From positions 189,001 to 253,000 of the forward strand of contig JAVYIG010001050.1 in assembly GCA_035222895.1 (NCBI GenBank): a stretch of 64,000 bases of DNA, in the 5' to 3' direction. Position numbers and translations under genes: made by a program. The notes under the pieces were generated by a model. It was not told the origin of the DNA, ran no database searches, and saw only the letters and a list, made by a program, of their open reading frames with translations. The DNA is from Strongylocentrotus droebachiensis (taxonomy: Eukaryota > Echinodermata > Echinoidea > Camarodonta > Strongylocentrotidae). Position 1 is the stretch's first letter; every line of letters begins with the position of its first letter. Below are positions 46,019 to 59,350 of this stretch, one piece after another.

Positions 46019-46589
46019 TTGAAATTAGAGGTTTAATAAATCTTAATATTATCCTGTTGTTTTCAAAAACTTCAAAGCATTATGCTCTTAGTTACAGCTG
46101 TTATTGGAATAACTTTCATCACATGGAAGCAAAAGGGGATCTCCCCAGCGTCATAGGGTTCACCCCAGCCAATTAACAGAGATAATCAGTCATGTTGATG
46201 AGATCATTTCTTGTAACGATACCGATACCCCTTGATGTACTAATAACTCCCTTCCTGTGGAGGTGTGGGGAGATGTTATACGAGAGGGAATAGGATGCTT
46301 CGAGGGCGCAATAACATAACAACACCGTTCTAACATCATTAACGGAAGTAGGAATAGATACCCGCTGTGAGAGTGCAGGATGAAAAATATGTTACAGGTA
46401 ATCTTGAATTCTAATGAAAAAACTGCACTGGCAGGTAAAGTGATAGGACTTCATTAGGGGCTAGTCAAACCTGATCGAGTGATACCGTTAATGATAAACT
46501 ATAATGATCAATTGCCCCAAATCGCTACCCCTCTTGTTCGTGGGTTAAGGGGTATTTAAAATCCATGTTGTATCTCAGACCAGGGTACA

Positions 46590-46960
46590 ATGTATCTTTG
46601 CCTCAGATTCTAAAAAGAAATCCTGGATTTAGCTCATGCTGCAATCATATATAAACCTTTAGGTCAGTCAGGAATCCAATGACTTTTACAAGTCGATCAC
46701 CCGTCTGATTATCAAGATATTTATGATTGGAAATCAAAATGTCAAAAACCATTTTCATAATAGTTTTTATAACACTACAGTCTATTGGGGAAAATGAGTA
46801 TGGTAAAAAACGGTCACTCAAAGATTTTTACTTTTTTGAGGCACTTCATCATCATTTTGAAGCGCAATTTTTGTAGGGCTTCAATATTACACCATATCAC
46901 AGACACTGATTATAACACATAGGGCTGTGCATCTCAGATTTAACATTGTTAAACGATGCC
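46590..46960. repeat. Dispersed repeat block, copy 2
   Basis: Second copy of the block at 41515-41890, same orientation, with small insertions and substitutions throughout. Confidence 0.85.
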
Positions 46961-47050
46961 CGTAAGGGGTATTTAATATCTATGTTGTAGGTCAGACCTC
47001 AACGATACATGCTTTAACATGGATTGAATGCCCTTGTGGCTCCAAACAGG

Positions 47051-47168
47051 TCCCTGTTTCATAAAACTCATTATCAATAACAACTGCTAAATTTCTATGA
47101 CAAATATATATAATATTATAACAGTTATTGTAACTTGTTATTGATAACAAGTTTCATGAAACAGGACC
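47051..47168. mobile_element. Palindromic GTTTCAT-family repeat, copy 3 (internally deleted)
   Basis: Ends CCCTGTTTCATAAAACTCAT and AGTTTCATGAAACAGGACCC are inverted repeats. The AGCCAATCAAAT core is missing, so this copy is shorter. Confidence 0.82.
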
Positions 47169-48826
47169 CAGGTTTAGTTTAGTATGGTTCATATCATTTT
47201 GAAGAGCACATAGAGAAATTGTAAAAATAATGTAGAATGCATTTCTTTTCAGGAGTTTTTGCTTGGGTAAATGGAATGGAGCATGGGACCTTTTGTTTGT
47301 TCAAGTGAAACCGCAAGGAAACCTTATTTTCCATTGCCTAGCTTCTTCATTTAACAAACAAAATCTGCAATTGTACTACAGTCCTATAAACAATTTTAAC
47401 ATTCAAGGGAGAGCAAAAGGTTTTGAATTCAATAATGTTGAGAAACAATGTCTCAATTAAGCTCTGAATATAAATGTATGCAAAAAGAACTGATAGCTGT
47501 TTTTATTTTTTTGCAAGCTTGCTTATAATATATTTAAAATGCGGTATAATACAAAAATTCTGTTTTATCAATAAAAGCAGTGAATCATCATAATCTCATC
47601 CGCACCTTGAAATACGGCATGCTCAATTGCCCATACTTGAAACAGTAGTTTAGAACGTCATTAACAATTCACATGCTCTTATAACCCGATACTAAAACAC
47701 GTGACATTAGCTCCATAACTTGTTCCAGGCGGCCTGTCTGAAAATGATACATTAGCCTCTTTTCCTGAGACGATGTTTCATTAATGTGCAACTTTATGAC
47801 CTATGCGGATGGATAAAAGCTCTGCAATCACCCCATTAATTAAGACGCCATCTTCACAGCAAATTGATGACACATCATAACCTCATCTTGCAAGATTGTG
47901 CGATAGAAAGGGGCTCTCACCACCCCCACCCCCCCCCCCCTCCTTCTGTTTTTCTGCTGCTGGGTATGCATGCATTTCCTAAGAGGTTTTGTTAACCCCT
48001 CTCATGCAGAAGGAATCAACCCCCCCCCCCCCCCCTCCCCCCAGGCAACATGAGCATTGAACAATATAATATTGACTCTGAAAGGCTACAATTTTCTTCC
48101 TCCAACACAAACACGTATCTTTATTGTTATATCCATGGAATATTTCATTTCCATTTTAACATTTAATTTATTATTGGGTATTGTATAGTACTGCCATATC
48201 CACCTCTTGAAGTTATTAATGACAAGTGTTCAAAAACCTAGTGGCACAGAAAAGAATAAGACATTTTCTGAAAGTCATTTAAAATGGTTGATCATTGAGT
48301 AATGATGAGGATTTTTTATATCTTAGAATACCAAATAGAAACGTATTCGAAAGAGCTGAAGTCAAACAATTTTAGTTACCGTAGTAATTCTATCCATTGC
48401 CCCAAATTTGATTATGCAGTGGCTCCGTTTTCATGAGGAGTTCATCTCAAGAGTTTAAGGGTTAATTTGCTCAATGTTAAATGACTTCATGCCCTCTTAT
48501 TATTGACAAAAATATCCAAAAGATGCAATTCAACCATTACATTTCTATGTTGGCAGAAAAAGGTTCAATTTCATGAGAAACGAATGATGATATATAGATA
48601 GAAGTGATGAGGTCATCAGAATGAGTTGATCTTTCGGCGTCGTCCGTAGTAACATGAGAGATTAACGCAACACCTTCCTAGTGATGGGATCTCATTGAAC
48701 AGCAGGGGGATTGAGGGTAATGTTACACTCTTCAATTTGAACTTGACATAGATAGCTCCATGAGTGGAGTCTTGATTTTAACTAGTCTCCAATCTCAGAC
48801 CCATTTCAGATTTTAGAGATTGATGT

Positions 48827-48975
48827 GGGCCCTGTTTCACAAAAATTGTCATCAAAGACAAGTTACAATCACTGTCATAAGATACTAAAATTGTAGCATT
48901 TGATTGGCTAAGCACGAATTTGTCATAGAAATTTAGCATTTCTTATTAATAAAAGGTTTTATGAAACAGGGCCCT
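48827..48975. mobile_element. Palindromic GTTTCAT-family repeat, copy 4
   Basis: Begins GGGCCCTGTTTCACAAAAAT and ends TTTTATGAAACAGGGCCC. The core ATTTGATTGGCT is reversed relative to copies 1 and 2, so this copy is in the opposite orientation. Confidence 0.85.
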
Positions 48976-50077
48976 AGATTGATTACAAGTCCTCTAATCA
49001 ATCACAAAACTTTAGAATTGAGTTGTGATTGATATTGATTTAGGACTTTTAGGTTCAACTTTTTGATCAATCACAAAACTTTGTAATGAAATTATATGGC
49101 TAGAAGTCTTTAGCACCAACATTCATGGCCTATATGATTCTCACTTAGAAAACTGATAGTATTTGTGTTCTAAAACTGTCATATGGCTTTAAAAAGTGCT
49201 TGTCAAAATTAAGTACCGGTATATGTCATTGTGTGCTCGTGTAGAGAAGAAAGTATTGACCATTCTCTAAGTCCACACATTTGGCCAACACAGTGTCAAA
49301 TTATTGTGAGCTGTGATATCTAATTACTTAAACAAGCAAAAACTAACACACGGTTTGGTTTGAAGACTGATGACAATAAAACTAACCTCAGATTCAGTTC
49401 AGTATGATTCTATTGATTTTTCTCTTTTGACTCTGAAGTTTAGAGCCATATCAGGTCAAATCAATACAATACGACCATGGCAAAGTGGGTTAACTAGAAA
49501 CAAGCTGTATGAATGCAAACTCACACATGCTTTATGCTTCTGAATATATAACTTATTGATATAAAGATGATATAAAGCTTTGCATGAATAGCACTACAAA
49601 CAATGGTCATATTTATACAGCTGATAAAATGATCATGGGAGGTGCTTTTTAAACAAAAATAATGAGGGCCTACAGTACTCATATTGAAACAAGCTATAGC
49701 CATGTTTACCTCTAAAAACGATGCTAAATGTATGCTACCATGAATACATAAATACATGAATTAATGCCCTGCTGGTCCTCAGCATAATAAAAATATGGGG
49801 TCAAACAAACTTTTTTTACAAGGGCTCCACCCCCCCCCCCCCCCCCTTCTTTGATGACTACTTGTACATTACAGTTTTACAACTTTCACCTTTGGAGGAG
49901 GCGTGTAAGAAACAGTTCATAATACAGGCTGTGTTTTACCTGTTTGCCTTATTTCAGCCATAGATACATTTGTACGTACAATGACCCAGGGTGGATTACG
50001 AATTCTGTAAAGGAAAGGGGAAGGGGGCAACATTTCAGGAAAATCCCAGTCAAGCGAAAATAAAGGGGCACTTTGTT

Positions 50078-50140
50078 TTTTGTTTGTGTGTGTGTGTGCA
50101 CGTGTGTGCGTGTGTGTGCGTGGGTGTGTATTTTATTTGC
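50078..50140 (+). repeat. (TG)n microsatellite
   Basis: TTGTTTGTGTGTGTGTGTGC and following TG/CG repeats. The six-frame peptides are Val/Cys/His/Thr-rich artefacts. Confidence 0.9.
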
Positions 50141-52984
50141 CTTTGTTTATATGTATGTGTGTATTTACATGTAGGATGTACGGCATATGTCAGAGTGGGT
50201 ATATTAAAAAGGGGGTAAGTGCCCCTGTCCCCCTCCCAACCCAAGCCGCTACTGCAGTGACCTTGTTTATACAATGTGAGTCAGTCAGGGTAGATTGTCT
50301 GAAGCTTGAATCAAGCTATTAAAGAACACACATGGAAAACTCATCAACCCTGTCTATATTCACCCGATCCTGCTGTTGATGCACAAGTAAAGGGCAATTC
50401 TACTTTCTAGGGTATAATTTGAATGGAGCCATAATAAGCAGGCCTAGTTATTCTCTTTCATCAATGCGGATAATTTTCACCAAGAGACTTGACCATTATC
50501 TGTTTGTCATGTGATGTGGTTTTTTCAATTTTGTCTGGTACCGGTAATAATATTATGATGAATTGAACAGAAGACATTTCTATGTCATTACCCTATTAAG
50601 CAGAAACGCTATTTATAACGTTATCAACAAACAATGGTCAATATTTTACAGGATAGCTATTCAAATCCACTAAGAATGTAGGTGTTTTCTCTTAATATTA
50701 CAATTCCCTGGCATTGAGTTGTCCATATCATTCGCAACAAGCAGATGACTCATAGAAACCCATTACTGATATATACATGTGGGTCTATAAAACTATTCAT
50801 ATATTCATATAGTTATAAACATATATCAAACCGTTGTGGCTAAGAAGAATGAATACCATTTAAAACCACACTTTCCAATCATCAGAGCTTTGCGTTAGAA
50901 AGTCATGGAAGAACTAAAGGCCAATTCTGACAGTCGTAGTTGATCTTCTCAACGCAATCAGACCGTGAAATTGTTAGGATTCGATGCTCGGTATGGTGAA
51001 ATTGACTATTCATATTCCCATTTCCATGAACAATGTTATTATCATAAAAAATTGTAACAGCACTTATGAATTGATAAACAACAATAAAGACAAGGTGCTA
51101 ATGATTTATGCCTAGATGGGCCATTCTGTCAATGTCCAACAATATGTACCATGTACAATAATTATATGTCTTTTTTTCCACATCATCAAAAAATGAAGAA
51201 ACTCTGGAAAACTATTGACAAATTGTGCTTTCTGGTATCAGTACTATTACTAGTAGTTGTATCAAGAAATGTTGTAGTCATGGAAGAAATTAAGGAAAAC
51301 ATTGCAAGGAAACATGTAACCAAACAAGAAAATTTGCAGACACTGTAAATTATACTACAGAAAATCAATTAAACAATTGTCCTTCTATCGAGATAGACGT
51401 CAAGAAAACAAAAAAATTGATGTATTTCAAGGTAAACCGACTATCACTGCTGACTATCGTACTGAATTTGACATACTACAGCCTGATCTTGACATACTAC
51501 AGACTGTGAAGCAATATTCCCTTTCACAAAAAAAAATGTATGATGCATGGAAGTCAACTGCGCGGTAAAGCTTGCATAAGCCTTGATTCAAATTAATGGA
51601 AAGCAATTTTGTAGCAAGTCCTTTTTTTCTCTCCACATTTTACTGACAGCCATATAATAGACCTTGTTATGATGACTCATACTGTGCTTTCATAGCTGTA
51701 ACAGATATTCTTTTTCTTCTTCAGGACTGATGTGATACAGTTGTTGCTATGGAAACACGGGTATACAATGTAAGCTTGTGTGTGTTTACCTTGACAATGC
51801 ATGAGGCTACTGGTCCTTTTTATTAAGAGTAAAAAACACTTTTCATTATTGAATGTGGAGTTTTGTGAAAGTGATTGTCTTGGGTGTTGCATTTAGTTTC
51901 TTCAAGCAAGTAATTTTTTAGCAAAACTGATAAGATTTGATGAAATTGTAATGGATTTTGATCACAGATGCATTGATTTAACAAAAACTTAATCCTTATT
52001 GTCTGTTAAAAGCCAGAAGGCTATTAGCTTAAATACTCTTTACAAAGAGCTATAATGCCCTTCTGGTTTAACAGAAAATTAATGTATTATGTGGAAGTAA
52101 AAGTCTTTCTATATTTGAGAGTTTTCTTTGGTTTTAATCTTCTAACGTTATCAACCCGCTTTTAGACAACTTATCATCTATAGAGCTAGGCTAATCTTTC
52201 CTAAGCAGGTCAATTAAGATGACATATTCACAAGTTAGTCTCTCTTTTAGTATAGTAACTACCACTGTATGGCCTCCTTTTCAATATTTTTGTAAAACTA
52301 AAATGATATTAATGACAAGCTTTAAGCACCCAAGTCCAGTTTAATCCCTGTTTCAGGGATGATGCCATTAATTAAACTTTATCTTGATTGATGGATTGGA
52401 TTATCAATTCTAATACACCAGTCAGGTTTCATCTATTATCAATTATTGGTGAATTTTGGCCTGATCAGTTTTTTGGGGGGAAATGGGATATTATTTTCAT
52501 CTTCTATTTCCTCAATGAAATTTAAGTACGAAACTTATCTTCCATAAAGAGGATGTAAACTTATAATTTTTCAAGTGTGTATCACTTTCGATCCTCCAAC
52601 TATCATTTTCCTTCTTTTCTTCTCCTCTATCTAACATGATCCCGATTAGAAATTCTGAGAAAATGGGCCTTGCGCTTTTTCATGTATAACAAGCAGGTGA
52701 AACTGGTATGGCTATAAATATGTCTCGGACTGTTCATTAATTTGGTTGACAATGTGGGGGAAAACAGTGTAGGTTCGACAAAAAAAATCTTGCTTTCAGA
52801 AACCTGTCTGACTGATTATCAAGTTTTAACACATACTTTCAAAAGTTGTTTAGGAAAAAAGTTATAACATTTATTTCCTAGAAAATAACAACTATTTTAC
52901 AAATCACTGGGAAATTGAAAGTAACAACTTAACTTGAGTTCATTGCAATGACGACCTTCGTCATTGCCTTGTTTTCGTTCACAT

Positions 52985-54790
52985 TCTGCCCCATTAATAT
53001 TCTCCTTTTCCTTTTCCTTTTCCTTTTCCTTATCCTTATCCTTATCGTCCAGAAATCCCATTCGTTTTGCACGTAGTGCTTGTTATTCCTAGTTAGGTAC
53101 TTTCCTCAAGTCCTTTTCCTTTCAAATTTCGTAGGCATCATCTCTAGCATCTCATCCAGGTCACTACATTCTTTGATTTTCGAAATCACTCATGCATGAC
53201 CGTCCAGGCGCCATTTTGTCCGTTTCTGGTCCATTTGAAGGCCTTTCTATCTTCCTTCCTATCTCCACTATCCTAGATCCTGAAAATTTCTAACAAAGTC
53301 CTCTAGATAGTCTGAGAGATGTTCTTTCATCTGCGACGTATGACTTGACCTTTAAATGCCATCTTCGTACTCAAAATTCAAATCTGAAACCGACTCCGTC
53401 AAAAATCTTTAAAATTCTTGAAAAATGGACCCCTACAAATCTAAAAATTGCCATAACTTTCTTTTACCAATTCCGTTTCGTCTCATCTTTTTGCAGTATC
53501 TTTATCTCATAATTGCACATAGCCACGGTAAATTTCATGCTCCAATGGCTATGCAAAACATAAATAGCGCCCTCTAAAGTTCTGGGAATTGGCTTTCTTT
53601 CTGTGGCCGTATCTCCATTATGGCTTGGCAGACCCGTACCCTTTTCTGGATTTAGATACTTGAACATATGCCCTTTCCAGCCATATACAAAATTATATAC
53701 CCTAACACTGACCGACTTTGCGAAAAATGCCCTCCAAATATGCAGTTTTCAAGAAAATTGAGAAATAACTTCAACTTGCTCTAAAATAGCGATCTTTATA
53801 CGTACGTCAGTGAAACTTGGCAGACACATGTATCCATATACGTGACAACTGTCTGCCACGTTTGGTAAATTTTCATAACGTCAGCGCAAAGTTATCGCCA
53901 AAAATGATGAATTTGCTATGCATTACGTAATAGCGCCTTTTATGCGTGCAGTACATTGCGCGCAGATGACAATGGTGTCAAACTGACCGCAATGAAGTGC
54001 CCTTTCGAATGATACCAAGTATGGTATATGTTCACACAGAAAATGTTGAGTAAATCATATTTGAACAAGGGTCACTATCCGATTTCCGCCGAGTTTCCAC
54101 CCAATTATAACACGTATCGGCTAAAACGTCATTTTTTCAGACTGCTTTTCGCCCCTTAAACGTCCTTTTTTTTTCTTGAAAATTTGCAGTGACATGCCGA
54201 GTTGCAATACGCAGGGCACCTCGTGGCCGGATTTTTGAAATTGGTCAAGCGGGCCACTTAAGATGCAATTTTGTCCTATAAATCTATTTTACATCACGTG
54301 TTTCGATAGGATTATCATAGAAAAAAAGAAAGTGGTTTACAATAACAACCATGAAATTCTCTTTCTAATGATACCAAATACGGCCCATAAAGAGACATAA
54401 AGAGAGAGAGAAAAAACAATTTAACTCCGGTCATGATACAGATCCTGTACGTTTTCCGCCCATGCATTACACGCATTGTCTATGGGGCATATCGGGTTCA
54501 CGCTAGCTTTTGGCACACAGAACGATCTTGATTGCAATGACGAACATGCACCAAATCCCCTTGGTTTTTGCACGCAGTGCTTGCGAGCCCTTTCTAGGTT
54601 CTTTCCCCTATCCCAATTTCTTTCAAACTTCGTAGGCATAGTCACTACCATCCCATCAAGGTCACTGTTGAGGCCTTTCTTTCGCCTTACCTATCTCCAA
54701 TATCACAGAAGCTACAGACTTCGTACAAATTGCTCTGGATATAGTCCGAGAGAAGCTCTTTCGTTTGACACATAGAAACATGGCGTCATT
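52985..54790. repeat. Unclassified 1.8-kb block with internally repeated ends
   Basis: Segments 53050-53345 and 54548-54785 are diverged direct copies (shared TTTTGCACG, AGTGCTTG, TTCGTAGGCAT, AGGCCTTTCT, ATAGTC). They bracket CpG-richer sequence unlike the neighbours. ORFs are short and unrecognised. Could be a decayed mobile element. Confidence 0.55.
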
Positions 54791-55247
54791 GCACGCACAT
54801 CGTTGTGACACGATTGCATTTCTAGTTTTTAATTGTTTCTTTATTCAATTCTCGCTTACATGTATTTAGGAACATTATTCAGGTACATGTATACACAAAA
54901 AGCACCCTTGTATTCATTGCTCTACTGAACATATCTGACTTATCTATGACCTTTCAGCAGGCAGAGATATGGACTCTCTCTCCTTGCTTCTTACAAACGA
55001 ACGAACGAACGAAAGCACTGGCTTAGAACTCTTAATATCCAACTGTCAGTACCTGGCAATTACGTTCCTTTCATTGCCAGCACCTGGCTATATCTTGATA
55101 TATCCAATCAGGGAGCTATGTATATCAGTTTCCTTTTTTTTTAAAGCATTCACTCTGGAAGACTGGAGGTCGATGACTATGGGCATAGCGTTTGTTTACT
55201 AGTTCTAATTTTGTTTATTAGTTCTGACGTAATATGTAACCTCTTAA

Positions 55248-55266
55248 CCCCCCCCCCCCCCCCCCC

Positions 55267-55297
<31 letters not shown>

Positions 55298-55300
55298 AAA
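55248..55300 (+). repeat. C19 run followed by A-rich run
   Basis: Nineteen C then about 21 A, then A-rich sequence with GAAGA interruptions. A junction of two homopolymers. Confidence 0.9.
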
Positions 55301-55984
55301 TGGGGAAAAAATGAAGACACATGCACAAAGAGGCATGTGTTTCATTCTGGCCTTCTTTTGAGAAAACTGCAGTAAATATTTTTAATAATTATTGTTTTCT
55401 AAACCTTTATGACATCTCACTAACAATCACATGTAAGTTCCATTTAAACAAAGAATCAAGTTGATAGCTTTCTTCTTGTTAAAAAATCAATCAAGTATAT
55501 CTGTGTTACTTTTATATCTCTAAATAAAGAATAAACAAGATATATGTAGAGTTCAAATAAATTAAGTGGTAAAAGACATGTATATATCTAGAAATTGAGT
55601 ATGATCAATAAAGACGGCTACAACCAATACTGTTATTTACAAATTTTGCCATGTGCATTTGAAGAGAATCACATTTTTATAATCATTGTCATTCTTGTGA
55701 TTTGTTAAATATCCCATAAGATTGTGATTAAATGCTAAAATGGAAATTCTAACCTAAATTACAGAAGTGATTGCCTTCATGCTCTGTGATGTGTGGATAT
55801 ACAAATTATAATAAATGAGGAAATATGGGTCATCATGTCTATATGAGTGGCCTCAGTAGTATAACCTAATTAGCTACCACTAATGAGTATCACTAATTAG
55901 ATAATGCAGGGAGGGGAGACTATGCATATAGACTAGAGTCAGCTATGTCACATAGTATTAGCTTGATTTTTCAATGTTTTGTTA

Positions 55985-56110
55985 CATTTTTATGTGTTCT
56001 ATGTGCATTGTAATTGTAAAATGATTGTACCTTGTAACAACGATAATGGAAACAGAATTTCTATGCATTTAATACATGGATCAATAAAGATGAAATGAAA
56101 TGAAATGAAT
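55985..56110 (+). mobile_element. Possible LINE 3' end
   Basis: TGCATTGTAATTGTAAAATG, then CAATAAAGATGAAATGAAAT with further TGAAA units: a polyadenylation-like signal with a short pentamer tail. No ORF remains. Confidence 0.45.
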
Positions 56111-56439
56111 TTACAATTTTAAAATACTTAATTTGGAAGTGATTTTTCTGATCACCTTAATGGGCCTTGAGTAAAGCACATGGACAATAAGGTTTTTTCA
56201 TTGACAGTACAGGTATTTAAAAAAAAAAAAAACAGCTCCTACATTTGTCCACTTTCTAAAGGCATCTATTGTTCCAAATTTGGTAGAATTGTCTAGAGTT
56301 ACAAATTAAAAAACAGGCACATTTGAACTGGCAATGTAGCCTTGTTTAATCATAATACACACAAGAAACAGGGAAAATGTCAGTACACAATATTGGCTCA
56401 TAAAGTGTTCAATGTCAAATTTATATACTAATACCAGGA

Positions 56440-57231
56440 ACCTTTTTCATGAAACTTGTTATCAATAACAAGTGCCATACAGAGTGAGTCACAAAAAAGT
56501 TTACACCTAGAAAATTGCTAATTATTTAAAAAATCATCGATGAACATTAAACTGTTATATGTCTTATGAAAGAGTGTTTTATCCCAAATCATTTGGTACT
56601 ATTTTTGTGTGGTATGTGTTCACGCTTGGATGAACAGGAGACATTGTCTGCGAGAGTGCAAAAATCGAATTGCACCAAAGTTGCCTATGTGATGTTTGAA
56701 TAAAACAATTGGGTTTTGGGTATTAATTCGGTATTTGCAGATCCAAATAACAGCCCTAACAAAATTAATCATGCCACACATATCAAATATCGAATATCAA
56801 ATATCAACGAACATTTGTGCGCGTGTGTGTGGGTGTATGTGACTTTGCCCTTTGCAAAAAACATATGCAATGCAATTAATTTGATACATTCAATCCATTC
56901 TCTCACTCCGCTAATCCCAACATAATACATACTGAAGGCATCACTTTGGCGCAAGTCGATTTTTGCACTCTCGCAAACAATGCCACCTGTTCATCCAAGC
57001 GTGAACACATACCACACAAAAATGGTACCAAATGATTTGGGATAAAACACTCTTTCATAAGATGTATAATAATTTACTGTTCATAGATGATTTTTAAAAT
57101 AATTAGCAATTTTCTAGGTGTAAACTTTTTTTTGACTCACACGGTATTTCTATAACAAATTTGCTCTCAGCCAATCAAATGCAATGATTTCAGTAGCTTA
57201 TAACAGTTAGGCAACTTGTTATTGATAACAA
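56440..57231. mobile_element. GTTTCAT-family repeat copy 5, split by element C
   Basis: Left part (TTTTTCATGAAACTTGTTAT, AATAACAAGT) and right part (TTTCTATAACAAATTTGCTC, AGCCAATCAAATGC) together make one family member. It is interrupted at a TA by the foldback element at 56480-57144. Confidence 0.82.
56480..57144. mobile_element. Foldback/MITE element C, ~205-bp arms, Tc1/mariner-like ends
   Basis: Left end CAGAGTGAGTCACAAAAAAG and right end (reverse complement) CCGTGTGAGTCAAAAAAAAG, with arms similar by eye over about 205 bp. Flanked by TA on both sides. The ends resemble element B (CCGTGTGTCTCAAAAAAA). No transposase ORF. Confidence 0.9.
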
Positions 57232-58124
57232 CATTAATTTCATCTGTGAGAAATTGTCTGATTTTACGGTAACATTACCAAATTTTCTGGGAAATTTCAT
57301 TAGAAATATTACTTTATCATCACAATACCCTAAATGCCACTTTCAGGCCCCAACAACATGGAATTGAAACCACAAACACATTTTAATCAGCATGCCCATC
57401 AGGGTTCTAGTATTCTCAGAGCATGTAATCAAGGACCCGTGATTGAAAGTGGGGAGGGAGAGAGTCATAAAGCTCACATAAAAACACTGCGTGGCCAATT
57501 TGAGCTCTGAACGCAGAGAATAGAGCGATAAGTACCATTAGTATGGCTCTTTCGCACTGCCTGTTTGATTGTGTGTGACATGGAGGGGGGGGGGGGGGGG
57601 GTGTACCGAGTATTATTGATGAGCGTATATATTCCACTATTGTACTTCATAAATTGAGTCATAGAAACTGAAATTAAATGATTGACAAGGTATGTTCGTG
57701 TTCATACAAAAGAATAATGTCCTGGTACTTTTTGCAAACAATGCCAGTTCCATACTGTACATCTAGAATAATAGGCATACATGCAAAAGTATATTGGCAA
57801 GTTGTCAATAGCAACTTTATATAGTACAGGAAGCAGGAAGTGAGAATAGTGTTAGTATACGAATATACACTGTCTTGAGAAGTTCTGGTTAAAACTATAG
57901 GCAAGAAGGGTCACCAATAGTATTATTGGAACCACCGAGGGTCCGAGGCCCATAATTTTAACCAGTACCTCAAAAAGAAGGCAGGGCTATTTTGTTTTAA
58001 ATCCTGCATCCAAAATTAACAAATTTAATAATTTAAGAATTTAAAAAAATTAATAAAAAATTTAAAATTAAAAAATTAATTACCGGTACCCATAATTTGT
58101 TTTCATTTCCCAAATATTACTCTC

Positions 58125-58204
58125 AAATAGTACTCCCAAATAGTACTCCAAAATAGTACTCCAAAATAGTACTCCCAAATAGTACTCCCAAATAGTACTC
58201 TTTC
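58125..58204 (+). repeat. ~14-bp minisatellite
   Basis: Six or so copies of AATAGTACTCCCA with CCA/CAA variation. Confidence 0.9.
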
Positions 58205-58589
58205 ATAGCAACCTTAAAATGGTTAAAATATTTCTGGTCACGTGAAGAGCTCTCAACCAATCAAATACCAATACATTTTTGATGCAGGATACAATAAGAG
58301 TTTTTATTTTGTATAGGTACATGTATTTGCCAACTAGTTCTCTAGGGAGCACACAAATGTACAAAATTATGTACACAACACACATATCATTTATCAAGGG
58401 GGGAAAGGTGTTAAATATGTGTTAATGTTTGTGACTTCATGCTCATTTGGCTACAAACAGACAACATCATATATTGACGGCTAAAAGGGCATCAACTCTG
58501 TGTTGAGTCCTGTAACTTAATGCCCTCTTGGCTGCAAACAGAAGGGAGTTAACTCTCAGTTTAGGTACATGTACAATTGACTTAAAGAT

Positions 58590-58760
58590 AAAGTTGAGTT
58601 GTGGTCATGCGATTGCATTGTCAAAGAAACGTTGTAGAATCGATCAAAAAAGGTTGATCATCTAGCATATAAGTATTGGTGTGTACTGCAAGGTTCTGAA
58701 ATCCTCAAAATGATAAGAAATTTGGTCCAGGCTTGGTAAAGTTACAAGTACTGTGGCATA
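58590..58760. repeat. Dispersed repeat, copy 2 of pair
   Basis: Second copy of the 44120-44290 repeat, same orientation, with an extra AAGTATTGGTGTGTACTG segment. Confidence 0.85.
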
Positions 58761-59350
58761 ATGTGGCATAAAAATCCGTCCTGATTTTTATGATGTTACA
58801 TGCCATAGTTAGAAAATCAAGGCATTTGAAGAGCCATGCTTTTCAGGGTACATTTTTTATCTGATGTTCTTCCACACTTGCATAATACAATGATAACGCT
58901 CACAAATTATTTTCCACCTCTTCCCACAACTCAACCCTCTCTTTAACCCTTTTGGCACTGCGCCCACAGCCAGTAAACATGTACACACATATGTATACCA
59001 CTGAGTGACCTACAATGGGCAGTGTGAACAGACCTCACGACCATACTGATTATCTGCTGCTAATGACTAATTCTAATCACAAGACTTTAAGATGGCTGAG
59101 CAAGAGAAGGTGCTATCTTGTGGGGTACCTCATCAACTCTAGAGGGGTGATATCTTTTTGTAGGTCAGACTCTCCATACCACTTCTTTCTCTCCTTTTCA
59201 ATCAAAATGTTCTTACAGCAAAATATGGTTCTGTAGATGCCCTATTAATTTTGAGGGCAAATGAAAAAAATTCTATGTAATGATATTACAATCTAAATAA
59301 GATGTGGACACAGTGACATGCCATTTTCCACCAAAAATGTTCAATACTCG

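Noticed and set aside
51151-51568. Two neighbouring small plus-strand ORFs (65 and 63 residues) with a hydrophobic stretch
   Set aside because: No homology recognised and no splice or promoter support. Not enough to call a gene.
54421-54775. Overlapping ORFs on both strands (76 and 99 residues)
   Set aside because: Lie inside the unclassified repeat block. No known family; opposite-strand frames are equally open.
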